Shown here: piece after piece, positions 33,301 to 42,732 of the stretch | Position numbering within the stretch: position 1 is the first letter of the stretch | How the letters are laid out: every line of letters starts with the position of its first letter | Source: Ditylenchus dipsaci | Taxonomy: Eukaryota; Nematoda; Chromadorea; Rhabditida; Anguinidae | Length of the DNA: 64,000 nucleotides | Direction of reading: 5' to 3' | NCBI GenBank assembly: GCA_004194705.1 | Contig: SADC01000206.1 | Span: 170,718-234,717 of the forward strand | The notes under the pieces: model-generated | The model's database searches: none | What the model saw: only the letters and a program-made list of their open reading frames with translations | What the model was told of the DNA's origin: nothing | Position numbers and translations under genes: made by a program

Positions 33301-34185
33301 GTGCAGTTATGTCGGGACTCTACTGTAATTTGTTTTTGAGCTCAATCGCATTTCCAAATCTTTTCTTCAAAAAATTTAACATTTAAACAATTTTTTTAAT
33401 GATTTTTCGTTTGCATGATTTATTTTGCTGACCATCTCATTCACTCACCATTTGCTGCGAATACCTGGGCTGCATTCCGGTTGGACTTCCCAAATGCTCA
33501 TTGCCCTGACTGGCCGCCACATTCTGGACCCGTTGTGGCTGTTGATGCTGAGATGAGGAAGATGAGACCACAACCATGTGGCTGTTCATCTGGTCATGTT
33601 TGGGGTAGTGAGGTGGGGCAGAATGGGGTGGCACTTCACCTGCGCCATATTGACTGCCTTGCCCCTGAAGCTGCTGCTGTTGGTGATGCATGTGGAAAGA
33701 GGGTGACGGCACTGAGCCCATCGAGTTGTACCCTAAAATATAGTCAAATGTGAGCTGTTAACAGTCTGAATTCTGAGTTGATTTTAATTTTTTGTGGTGA
33801 ACTAGGGCTATGAAAAAGACCGGCTCGAATGTTTTATAGAAATTTTTTTGAGAATTTCCCCAGTACACTTTCTTTTCATAATAACTGATACTTTAGTAGC
33901 CCGAAAAATTGAAAAAATTGCGATTTGACTAAGACTCTGAAAAGGACCATAGGTTTGACACTAAGACCCAGGGGAGTAGCCAAGGCAAAAACCTGACTAG
34001 CTTCTTTAGAATATGTGAAGTTCAACATGATTTTTTAATTTGTGCAAAACTATGAAAACCTGCAGAATGAGGTGTCATAATTGTCATAGTCATTGGCTTG
34101 TTGTTGGCATTGCTCGGAGAAGGTGCTGAGAAACTGCCTCCCCCTTGACTGGGGGCGCCTCACCCGACTGTTGAGATTCACTCAT
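21327..34185 (-). CDS. INO80E: INO80 complex subunit E-like, long Q-rich N-terminus
   Basis: Predicted nuclear chromatin-remodelling subunit. Exons: 34185-34060 (MSESQQSGEAPP), 33732-33449 (His/Gln/Ser-rich), 33055-32595 (poly-Gln), 28237 to about 27810 (Gln/Pro-rich), 27317-27132 (QQAPPIPQPMPQGYNG, poly-Ala, LDADNNPKE), 27074-27033 (KYRELKRKFKFLVY), 26986-26948 (ENEYYQEELRNLQ), 21869 to about 21570 (RKLLKLSRDKNFLLDRL, then an acidic Ser/Asp stretch) and 21511-21327 (Ser/Thr-rich end, FSQQ plus stop). The three coiled-coil exons reproduce the diagnostic INO80E/TFPT block in order. Human INO80E is about 244 aa and starts just before that block; this model is near 680 aa. Frame breaks in four exons coincide with short G or C runs. 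The last junction lacks an obvious donor. The Q-rich exons could be a separate gene, but frame and spacing favour one. Confidence 0.8.
21882..22306. mobile_element. Tigger-like MITE, 425 bp
   Basis: TA on both sides. TIRs start CAGTCAAACCTCGATTT; long inner palindrome around GGGTCGTTAAATCGAGG. It ends 12 bp from the INO80E-like exon acceptor at 21870. CAGT-starting TIRs with TA targets are typical of Tigger/pogo elements. Confidence 0.85.
23016..23112. repeat. 21-bp minisatellite, 4-5 units
   Basis: Unit AACGTGGCACTTTTTCACTA. It ends about 25 bp upstream of the first recognisable SUMO protease exon. Confidence 0.9.
23136..25358 (+). CDS. SENP/Ulp1-type SUMO protease, C-terminal exon split
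   Basis: C48-family cysteine protease domain that would process or remove SUMO. Exons 23136-23234 (LECLRPRGLLNDDVIYTYL), 23307-23450 (GYMPSI-like start, KVLPWTNNVDLLDFDLLLLP, HSPGHWSLVV), 23507-23586 (VINVEEGSIIFYDSLRG), 23632-23710 and 23755 onward (DIPAQTNTFDCGVFVCRYAE). The catalytic His (GHW), Asp (YDS), oxyanion Gln (PAQ) and Cys (DCG) are all present. One frame break near 23353 (AAGGGATAAAG, one G short). The last exon runs to 23880, where a 1431-bp element begins at a TA; after its right end the frame continues VKKIFAGKLSWIQT and stops at 25358, like the C-terminal helix of SENPs. The N-terminus is missing or was not recognised. The gene lies antisense inside an INO80E-like intron. Confidence 0.88.
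23881..25311. mobile_element. pogo-type element inside the SUMO protease exon
   Basis: TIRs CCGTATAACCTCTTTTAATC and the inverse of CCGTATAACCTCTATTAATC, flanked by TA (23879-23880, 25312-25313). Subterminal GGGGGATTATTAGAGGGTGG repeats are mirrored at both ends. The interior has no convincing transposase; a smaller MITE is nested at 24158-24401. Confidence 0.9.
24158..24401. mobile_element. pogo-type MITE, 244 bp, nested
   Basis: TA on both sides. TIRs begin CCGTATATTCTCTATTAGAA. The left terminal 30 bases nearly match the left end of the transposase-bearing element at 54640-56637, so it is a likely partner. Confidence 0.92.
27696..27800. repeat. partial pogo-type MITE
   Basis: Starts TACCGTATTTTGTATTAAGC at about 27697; contains CCCCGGGG and GATTTTGAGATTTTTGGGTGC, as in other copies. 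The right end is not clear; it lies against the Q-rich exon. Confidence 0.5.
28238..28830. repeat. degenerate TIR element in INO80E-like intron
   Basis: Inverted copies of TATATAACATAACT with CGTTCCCACCTAGG and TCCGACACTTTTATAACC lie at 28375-28460 and 28690-28810. It is related in layout to the Tigger-like MITE at 21882-22306. Reading frames here are incidental. Confidence 0.5.
29426..30354. mobile_element. Merlin-type element, 929 bp, perfect 8 bp TSD
   Basis: Starts GGTACTAGTTCGGTTTACAC and ends with its inverse; about 100 bp of TIR. AACTCTTT is duplicated exactly (29418-29425, 30355-30362). The GG start and 8-bp target fit Merlin. The interior retains a transposase scrap (SIVFVNPETGTHTQTIEST, about 29708-29775) and mirrored GGTGAATTCATCCAA arrays (29787-29880 and 30025-30117). 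Confidence 0.92.
29705..29785 (+). pseudogene. Merlin/ISXO2-like transposase fragment
   Basis: Encodes SIVFVNPETGTHTQTIESTW followed by QKWA. The V-(D/N)P-TG-HTQTIES-W motif surrounds the second catalytic region of ISXO2-like DDE transposases. It runs straight into the minisatellite and has no other domain. Confidence 0.75.
30587..31431. mobile_element. hAT element with BED-finger remnant
   Basis: Ends TAGGGTTGTCGAATCGAGCG and inverse. Target duplication GTCACTTT (30579-30586) against GTCATTTT (31432-31439). Arrays of TTCGAATTTCGAGCGCTC units sit inside both ends. A plus-strand frame starting at 30921 (MPSEVWKSFKKVGGKTIFTC, then THLSGHLKSARP) resembles a BED zinc finger of a hAT transposase: first Cys and His present, one Cys position unclear. 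No hAT dimerisation domain. Confidence 0.85.
31560..32005. repeat. large palindrome, arms about 220 bp
   Basis: Arms meet near 31790. GCAGAGTGAAAGGCAGAGTG and TTGTGGCTGGAAAATTTTT recur in inverse on the two sides. It lies in an INO80E-like intron and has no ORF of interest. Confidence 0.85.
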
Positions 34186-36502
34186 TGTAATCCTTTTCTT
34201 AAAACTATGTGCTACCCTGTTATGATGATGCAGAAGACTACAATTGGCAAGTAAAGAAAAAAGCAAGCAATCAAACAAATATTCAAAATTAGACAACACA
34301 ATGCCAACTAGTGTTACCATTAACTTTGGGCATTTTAAAAGTCTTTTTTGGACTTGTAATACAAAATTTAAAATTGTAGTTTTTGATAACAGAAACTAGA
34401 TACCACGGTTCTGTAATGTATCGCAACAACCAGATCAAGTTGATGGCCACTGTGGTGGGTGTGGTCTCCTTACTAAAAATCTCCTTGTGGCTAACTCGAT
34501 GAACACAATTTTAGTGGCCACTATACACCACTACTATGCCAAGGCTACAGCCGATTTCCGGAAAAAACCAGAAAACAGGGTACTTATTCCGTTTGTACAC
34601 CACCTGCCTTGTGGATCAATTTCAAATGTTTTTTTTAAAGATTTTACCTAATTTCATTTTATCTGTTCAGTAATCCGCCTAAATAAACGCCTCACTTACC
34701 TAATTTGGGCCGGTTTTGTGAAGGTACCCTAATTTAGGAGGTACCCTAATTAGGTGTTGACTGCAAACCCACAAAAGAGAAAATGTCTACTTAAAGGAGC
34801 ATGGCTTCCTACGACTAAATCAATTGTTGATATTCGAATTCCCGGGGACAAAATCCTACACAGTGTAGGTAAATTTTCTCAAGATCTACAATCAGGCAAG
34901 TGTTTTAACTTAGAAGTCCATCTTTTTTAACTTTGATTTCTTAAGGTCGTACAAGTAGTTCGGGTGAATCGACATCATTGACTTTCTTGTGGAGATTCTG
35001 ACTGTTCCTGCCTCACCATCTACAGTGGAAAACGTGTATTCGCAAGCAGAGATGAGCACAAATGGTAGCCGCAACAGATTATCTTCGACTCTTCTCAAGG
35101 ATCAATTGGTAATTTACCTCAACTATGGACAGCTACATGGACAGTGCTAGTAGGATAGTGAAAAATTAAAAAGATCATCATTTCAAGTTTTTCTCATTGT
35201 TTGCAGTTGTTTAGTTGAGGTCTGTTGGTTTTGTTGAATAAATAATCAGAGCCGACGGAACTCTGTTTTCTTCCACTTTTTTTCATAGTCCTATGTCAGA
35301 TTACCATAATTTTTCTCATGAAAAAACAGTCTTTTATAGAGCGCCAAACACTCGTCTAAGTTCAAAACCACACGATTAACCATGGTGTATTGCCGTCATC
35401 TTCAAACTACCTTTCAATATTGGCTACAATACAGCTTTTTGTGTAACATCCAGGTGTTTAGAGTATTAGCCAGTTAGTTCAGGTACTATCCAGGTGGTTT
35501 AGGTACTTTCTAGGTGGTTTTGTCACCCTCTAGGTGATTCGCACCTATTCAGGTCATTTGGGCACTCTCTAGGTGGTTTGGGCCTACTCAGGTAGTTTGG
35601 CCACTTTCTAGGTGATTTGGGCCTATTCAGGTGGTTTAGGCACCTTCCACGTGGTTTCGGCTTATTTAAGTGGTTTGGGGAACATCCTAGTGGTTCGGGC
35701 ACCTTCTTGGTAGTTCGGGGCTATCCAAGTGGTTCGGCTACTATTCTGGTGGTTCGGGCTATACACATACATAAGGTGCATCAGAGTCTGTGCTGAGAAA
35801 AAAGCATAATCGTTTGTTATAAGCTAAATTTTGAAGAAGCATAAAAATTAATTATGCTTATCCATTTTTTGAAAAGGCATAATGAATAAGTATGCTACTT
35901 GATAATTTCCTATTAGCAATCGAAATAAATATGTCAGTGCGATTCATCACTAAGAGCATATTTATTTTTAACAACCTTCGCATCTTTTTCAAAAAACATA
36001 ATTCTTTTTACTTTATGTCTACACGTGGAAAAAATATTTATGCTTTTTAAAACATGAAAAAAGCATAGTTAATCCGTTATGCTTTTTCCCGCAATGTCTT
36101 TGGCATAATTATTTAAATATGCCTTCTGCATGTTTTAAAAAGCATAGTTATTATTTATGCTCGTCCTAGCGGCATATTTATTCGACTATTTTTTCTAAGC
36201 CTTTTGTCTCGGCACATTTATTTTTACCAATATATTTATGCCTTTTCAAAATGACCTTCAAATTGTCAACACTGCCTACACTATGGTTTTAGCAAGAATT
36301 GTTTTTTGAATGCAATTTTTTTGTTTGAAATATTCATTTTTGAATTTTTTTTGAGGTGTCGGTCTAATTTGCTGATCCTCTCCGACTTTCTTATTCATCG
36401 CCCATGTTTTGATATGTTTTGTTCGCTAGATTGTGATTCACTGTAATAATTCGCGCCGATTTATATTATTTGTTTCAGAAAATCGATAATTCGCTGAAAA
36501 TT
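34186..36502. other. no gene; degenerate tandem repeats
   Basis: Upstream of the INO80E-like start codon, so it may include its promoter. 34795 onward copies about 70 bp of the TTAA-type sequence AGGAGCATGGCTTCCTACGA. 35460-35765 is a degenerate array of about 20 bp around AGGTGGTTTGGGCAC. 35790-36250 holds many GCATAATTATTTATGC-like inverted units. Confidence 0.6.
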
Positions 36503-38055
36503 TATGGTGCTTTACTAAAGTCGAGCCGGCAGTATCGGTAGAGCTCGTGGGAGTTAAAAAAACGCAAAAAACAGATTTGCATAATATTGATTCTGGGCTG
36601 AGATATGGACCTTCAAAGTCGAGGCTAGGGTTAGATGAAGGGCTTTTTATAGAACTACGGTAACCCTGAAGTTATTGATTATAAGCTGATATGCCTTTCT
36701 GTCTGCTCTTGATTTTACTCCTTTATTTGCTTCCCTTTATTCCAAGACATTTCCAGCATTTGCCTACATGTGATTTATTTTCACGGTGACTTATTTCTAA
36801 AAGGTGTTTCTTTCATTTATTTTCTGCATAGTTATTGTAAATTTTTTTAATTAAATAAATCTTTAACTTTAAAGACCGCCATTTTAGCTTGCAAAAAAGC
36901 GACACGGACAGATTGTCTTTATAAAATATTGGCTAAAATTGTCAAGAGGCTGCACAGTCAATCCTTTTAATAACGACCCTCAACCATGGTGGCCACCAGG
37001 GCTGGACTTGTTTTCTGGGTTTTGCGAAGTTTTTTTATTCTGGTTTTAGTAGAAAAACAAAAATTTTAATTAACGCTCCACTGTAAAAGAAATGACATTT
37101 GTGCAATTAGGGGCCCCTTTTTATTATTAACTGTGAATAGTAGCTTTAAGTCTCTTAAGTAATTTTTATACGCTATAAATGATACTAAAGTTGTTTTCTA
37201 GCGTTTACCTTAATACAAAGTTATTTTTTGAAAAAAAAATTCCTTACCAAAACTTGACTTTTTATAACTGTTCACAGTTAATAAAGAAGGGGCCCCGAGC
37301 TGCACAAGTGCCAAATAAATCGTTCCGAAATAAAAAAAAAATTTTAATTAAAAAAATTATGCGATTTTTTTAGTAAAATTTCGGCTCTAGTTTTTTGGGG
37401 GTTTTGACGTTATCTTTTCTTTTCCTGGTTTTTTTTTGAAATTTTTTTTTCTTTTTTTTTCATTACAATTTTGCTACTTATTTCGGTACTGTTTTTGGTA
37501 CTTATTCCGTTTGTATCCTTCCCCTGGAGGTTAATTTTTTTCGAATTTTGCTTAGCGAAAATTTCATTTGATGTCATTTTTGTCCCTTTCTGTTATTTTC
37601 AATTGACCTAAATATATTCATAAATTTTGTGGTTCGATAAAAAATATCGACTTACTTCTTTCGTTCTCTTATAAACTTCAAAGGAGCATGGCTTCCTACG
37701 ACTAAATCAATTGTTGATATTCGAATTCCCGGGGACAAAATCCTACACTATGGTTTTAGCAAGAATTGTTTTTTGAATGCAATTTTTTTTGTTTGAAATA
37801 TTCATTTTTGAATTTTTTTTGAGGTGTCGGTCTAATTTACTGATCCTCTCCGACTTTCTTGTTCATCGCCCATGTTTTGATATGTTTTGTTCGCTAGATT
37901 GTGATTCACTGTAATAATTCGCCCCGATTTATATTATTTGTTTCAGAAAATCGATAATTCGCTGAAGATGGACGTCATCTTTGCCTTGAACACCATTAGA
38001 TAAGTTTTCTGAAATAATTAGCCGTCCATAACTTTTCTCTTGTTCGTTCTTTTTC
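36503..38055. repeat. 1.55 kb inverted duplication, left arm
   Basis: Nearly identical in inverse to 42733-44283. Its outer boundary cuts through a pogo-type MITE that is complete in the right arm (44119-44358). Part of this arm (TATGGTTTTAGCAAGAATTG to GATAATTCGCTGAA) is itself duplicated directly, at 36283-36505 and 37745-37965. Confidence 0.9.
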
Positions 38056-38570
38056 AGGTATTCTGCGAGAAGAAGGTCTCCTGCTGCTGTCTGTTGGCTG
38101 GTGTGATTGAAAGTCTTTCTCCTGACATCATGTATTTTTTACTGAATTTTTTTATTTCTTTCCACATGCAGTGTTGTGATGTTCTTCTCTTCAGTGTCAT
38201 GCCTGTATACACGGAAGAACCTATAACCACAAATTTCGGGGTGACATGTTCTAGAACTCTTTCAGGTCACTTATTTTGTTATTCGCAGCTTGTTTCATGT
38301 CTATTGTTATAGGTTCGCGTCGCCTCAGATACTGAATAATCATGCGCTGGCAGAAGGATTTACTATGCTTGTTAATTGTTCAAAATTGCGTGGCAGCCAG
38401 ACATGCTCTACTAATAGTAGAACATTTCACGTGTAGGAAAGTTTTGTCAGCTCACCTTTTGACGGCGCATCAGGTTGATTTTTATATCAGTGAACATTAC
38501 ATAGAGAAATTTGTGTGAAAAAATCAGCTTGATGTACCGTCAAAAAGTGTCCTAATAAAACTTTCCTTAA

Positions 38571-39298
38571 AGGACCATGCTCGTGCAAGGCCCAATTGTC
38601 GAAATCTGAATTGGCGGGGACCCAAAAACATTTTTCGCTGCAAGACATTTTATTAAAAAAACGTTTTTGTCGCTTTAATTTGAATTCCGTCAAACCCAGC
38701 AATTATGGTTGCAGCGAAAAGAATGGATACTCAATTATACCCATGTCATTCAGCCGGGTCGGATCCCCAGGTTGAGAATGAGCTAGACCTCTTCGGATTG
38801 TCGTGTGCTCTTAGTGTTGGATTTGACGAGCCTTTGGCTCGGTCTTCATTCTGTAGGTGGCTGCTCAGTCTATAAAACGAAGATGCCAGAACAAGTAAAA
38901 CCCGACTGTTCATACCGATTCTTTTCAAATTCCCTTGCTCTTTTTGTAGGGTTGTCGGGAAAACGAAATTTCTAGTTACCCTAACCTGTGTGACCGCTGA
39001 CTAGAAGCAGTCACCCGAAGCGACAATCGAACCTGAGGCTCGTCAAATCCAAAACTAAGAGCACACGACACTCCGAAGAGGTCTAGCTCATTCTCAACCT
39101 GGGGATCCGACCCGGTCGAATGACATGGGTATAATTGAGAATTCATTCTTTTCGCTGCAACCATAATTGCTGAGTTTGACGGAATTTAAATTAAAGCGAC
39201 AAAAACGTTTTTTAATAAAATGTCTTGCAGCGAAAAATGTTTTTGGGTCCCGCCAATTCAAATTTCAACAATTGCTGGGCTTGCACGAGCATGGTCCT
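38571..39298. mobile_element. TTAA-flanked TIR element, 728 bp
   Basis: Starts AGGACCATGCTCGTGC, with arms of about 280 bp and a loop of about 160 bp. TTAA flanks at 38567-38570 and 39299-39302. No coding content; the frames in the arms are mirror images. Confidence 0.88.
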
Positions 39299-40025
39299 TT
39301 AAAGCGACATTTTATACTATTTGTAGAAAAGATCTGGTTGCCAACTGGATCCTGTTGACTGTAATGTGTTTGTGTGCGGAATCAAATAAAGTTTTACACG
39401 GAAAATTTATGGTTCCTTGAGATTTCCGGCTTCTTGCAGTCGGGTGCATTGATCGTCCAATAGTTTCTCATGACCGGGCACTCTGATAGGTGAAGTGAAG
39501 CGATCCTTCTCTAATCACCTTCTCTAATTAGATTCAAAAAATGGATGGAAAAAATAAAAAAAGATATATACTCAGTACCCTTAGAAAAGGGTTGAAAAAC
39601 TATGGGTTATCTCTACACCGATCATGCATATCGGCCTATTTATCGGATTCTCCTATCGTTGGAAACGTTGCGGTAGCCCTTGAATTTATTAATGAAAGTT
39701 AGTTTACATGGCTAGCATTAATTACCTGTGGGGTACTAATATCACCTGGGGTACCTAAACATTATCCAGACGATACTCAACCTCCATGGAGGACGCTAAG
39801 GACAAGAACCACAAAAAAGCATTCTGATATTGTTTAAATTTGATTGTTCGATTCAGACCGATAGGATTTATTCATCGCTCCTTTCACTAGTGCTGACGCG
39901 GAATCAGTATCTCAACCGCAACACAACCAAAACAATCACATTACCAGCAGCCTTTATTGAAAGCAGTATCAAGCCCGAACCACACGTCAATAAAATGAGC
40001 GAAAAGAATGGATTTTCTTACAACA

Positions 40026-41702
40026 CTACTTTTTCTTGGGCACCGGAGCAGCAAGAGGTTTACCTTCCGTGAAAATTTTATGAGTAGACTAAGGTCTACT
40101 ATTAGAGGTCACAACTCTCCAAGTTTTTTGTGGCGTTGAGTTTTTAGCTATAAAAATACAACATTTTTAGTAGGCTTGGCAGTTTGGGGTCCGGGCGGGA
40201 AACGGGAATGGGAATTTGAAAAAAAATTGCTCCTGCGGGAAACGGGAATTCCAAAATTTCGGGAATCCCGACGGGAAACGGGAATTTGTAAAATAATAGA
40301 TAAAATCCGAAATTCTGTGATTTTTTCAAACAAATCAAAACAAACAAATCAATAAAGGCCTACTCAGACTTCCCGAAGTCACGCTTGACGGGGCTAGGTC
40401 AGTTCGAAACGGTTTTTTTCAAATTTTTTCATTCTTTTTCAAACAAAAGTTCTTATTTCAGCAAAAATTTTTTCGACGTCTCCTAGTAGCCGAAATTTCC
40501 TCAGGAATCCGTATAAAAAACAGAATTATAAAAAAATGCTTGTGCGCTGAGATATGACCCAAAGTTAAAAGGCGGCGTATTGGCACTCCAACTTCAAGTC
40601 ATATCTCAGCACACAAGCATTCTTTTGAAATTCTGTTTTATTATTTGGATTTCTGAAAAAATTTCGACTAATAGTTGACGTCAGAAAAACTTTTTTGCTA
40701 AAATAAAAACTTTTGTTTAAAAAAGTATGAAATTTTTTGAAAAAAACCGTTTCGAACTGACCGTTTCGAACTGACACCATTTCGAACTGACCGTACACCG
40801 AAAAAATATACTGTGACAGATGTCAGCATGAAAAATTATAGTATGTAGAGAGTGATCTTTAATTTTAAAAATCTTCACCGGAACAAACAAGTGGTACGGT
40901 CTTGGTTTCAGAAATGAAAAAAGCTTGTTCTCACAGTAAGTAGATTCCAAAATCCTCAGCCGTTATTCTGTTGAAGAAGACGTTTTACCAGAAATGACAA
41001 AAGAAATAACAAGCAAAAATTGCTTAGTAGCAAACTTCTTTTGTTTTGACATTAAATAAAATTGAATTTGGATTTCGGGAAAATTTCGGAATTTTTGAAA
41101 AGTGAACGGGCGGGAAACGGGATTTTGAACTTTGAGCCGGCGGGAAACGGGAACGGGAAAGTGATTTTTTTCGGGATTCCCAAACCGGGATTCCCGTGGG
41201 ATTCCGTCCCGCTGCCAAGCCTAATTTTTAGAAAAACGACTACTATAAATCTAGCTGAAAAATAGGCCATTTTTGAGTGGTTGTATGCCTAAAACTGTCG
41301 TATCTTTTATAGCTAAAAACTCAATGCCACAAATTACGTGGGGAGTTTTGACCTCTAATAATAGACCATGGTCTACTAATAGAAATTTGACGGTCTCTTC
41401 TTCAGGCAGCTTGACAACCACAGCACGCTTCATCTTGGCCGGAATGTTGGTGCTGGAAATAGCTTTGGCACTTTCATATTCTCTGATCACTTCCACCTTT
41501 TCGTTGACGTGAGCATTGAGCTACTCCTGCGCCCATTCTTTGGTTTGACGAGCTTGCTGGATGACTTTTTCTATGGACAGCGCACATGTTCGACGTAAAG
41601 CCCCTCTGAAATCAAAGATTTATAAGAGTAGGAAAATTCGAAACTGCTTCCCAACAAAGGCCACGAGAAAGGCCAGAGTACGAGCAATGTCGAAAGACCA
41701 GA
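40026..41702 (-). CDS. unrecognised small basic protein, last exons
   Basis: Blocks: 41702-41645; 41605 to about 41396 (GALRRTCALSIEKVIQQARQ, TKEWAQE, an in-frame stop, then NAHVNEKVEVIREYESAKA, IPAKMKRAVVVKLPEEET); and about 40063-40026 (KPLAAPVPKKK plus stop). The middle exon reads as coding, charged and partly helical. The 1.3 kb between the last two blocks is a nest of TIR elements and would be an intron; the splice sites there are weak. The TAG in the middle exon may be an error or a true break. Possibly a ribosomal or mitochondrial accessory protein by composition only. Family not recognised. Confidence 0.45.
40083..41395. mobile_element. three nested TIR elements
   Basis: Outer ends: TAGACCATGGTCTATTATTA-type palindromes at 40085-40150 and 41290-41390. 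Middle: TAGGCTTGGCAG at 40172 and its inverse near 41220, with CGGGAAACGGGAA repeats mirrored inside. Inner: GGTCAGTTCGAAACGGTTTT at about 40398 and its inverse ending near 40790, around a fold-back containing TCATATCTCAGC. No transposase is seen at any level. Confidence 0.75.
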
Positions 41703-41900
41703 CTACGAAAAATTGCAATCAATTAAGTATGATGAATACTATGGAATACTATCGGTCACTCTCAGTTTGTGCCTGATTGAGAAGAAAAAACTCGACTGAC
41801 ATACATAGGTGAAAAAGCAGAGATTCCACTTGAATTTGAGTTAGCTCGTGACACTTAATTGGGCTGCTGATCTACAATTCCCCGTCACGACAGATACCCA

Positions 41901-42286
41901 AGTGCACCCTCCCCTCGAAAAATTTCTTGTATTTTTAAAGGAAAGTACCCATTTTTAGCTGAAAATTTTTATTCTGATGAACCCTAGTATGCGAAAATTC
42001 CTCAGCAATTTGAATAACAAAGCAGAATATGAAAAATAATACTTTTTTGCTGAGATATGATCTTAAGTTGGAGTAAAGTTAAGTGGCCATTTTTAAAAAT
42101 ATTGACACTTCAACTTTAGGTCATATCTCAGCAAGTAAGTATTTTTTTCAAATTCTGCTTTGTAATTCGGATTGCTGAGAAATTTCCGCATACTGGGGGC
42201 CTCAGAATAAACATTTTCAGCTAAAAATGGGCACTTTTCTTTAAAAGTACAAGAAATTTTTCAAGCGGGGGGGGGGGGGGTGCACT
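41901..42286. mobile_element. palindromic MITE with poly-C/G subterminus
   Basis: CCCAAGTGCACCCTCCCC at the left and a 13-base G run followed by TGCACTTGGG at the right. The inner fold-back uses CATATCTCAGCA. Same layout as 54187-54437. Confidence 0.75.
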
Positions 42287-42389
42287 TGGGCTTTTACGCC
42301 CGTCACAGTTCTCTGTGTTCTCTCCTTAGCATCGTCCTTGTCGAACACTTGTGATAGATTGCCTGAGTAAAAGTCAAGGAAAAATGGGA

Positions 42390-42461
42390 TGCCCCGAGTA
42401 GGAATCGAACCCACGACAACTTTCACCGGCGTCCGCCACTCTACCACTGAGCTATCAGGGC
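42390..42461 (-). tRNA. tRNA-like sequence without an anticodon stem
   Basis: Minus strand: acceptor GCCCTGA pairs with TCGGGGC (one G-T). D arm GCTC/GAGT, with TAGCTCAGTGGTAG matching the A box. T arm GTGGG/CCTAC, with GGTTCGATTCC matching the B box. Spacing is that of a 72-nt tRNA, but the anticodon region GCGGACGCCGGTGAAAG cannot form its stem and position 33 is not T. So it is a tRNA pseudogene or the head of a tRNA-derived SINE, not a functional tRNA. No isotype is assigned. Confidence 0.7.
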
Positions 42462-42732
42462 CATTAATCCTTAACTTGTTATTTCATTACTTATTCCTGG
42501 GAGGTCGCCCAACCAACCACCTTATACCTGAAAAATACGAAGAACCGAAGAGAAAAAGCTGGTAAGAAATTAGAAGAAACTTATTTAATCCTCTACGCGC
42601 ATTGCAAATTCCTGAATACAGACTTAAACGTAGAGATGACTGAGTTTCCATGCAAGGATGAAGAGATGACTGACCTGAAAAATACGGCTTCGACATTTTC
42701 AGTTGATTGCGTATCATTTTGGAGACCACCTA

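Noticed and set aside
38040..38312. 90-codon hydrophobic plus-strand frame inside the inverted duplication spacer
   Set aside because: No domain, starts at the arm boundary, and codon pattern is unremarkable; likely chance.
40148..41218. Phe/Pro/Ser-rich frames (FPFPAG-like)
   Set aside because: Translations of CGGGAAACGGGAA repeats in the middle nested element.
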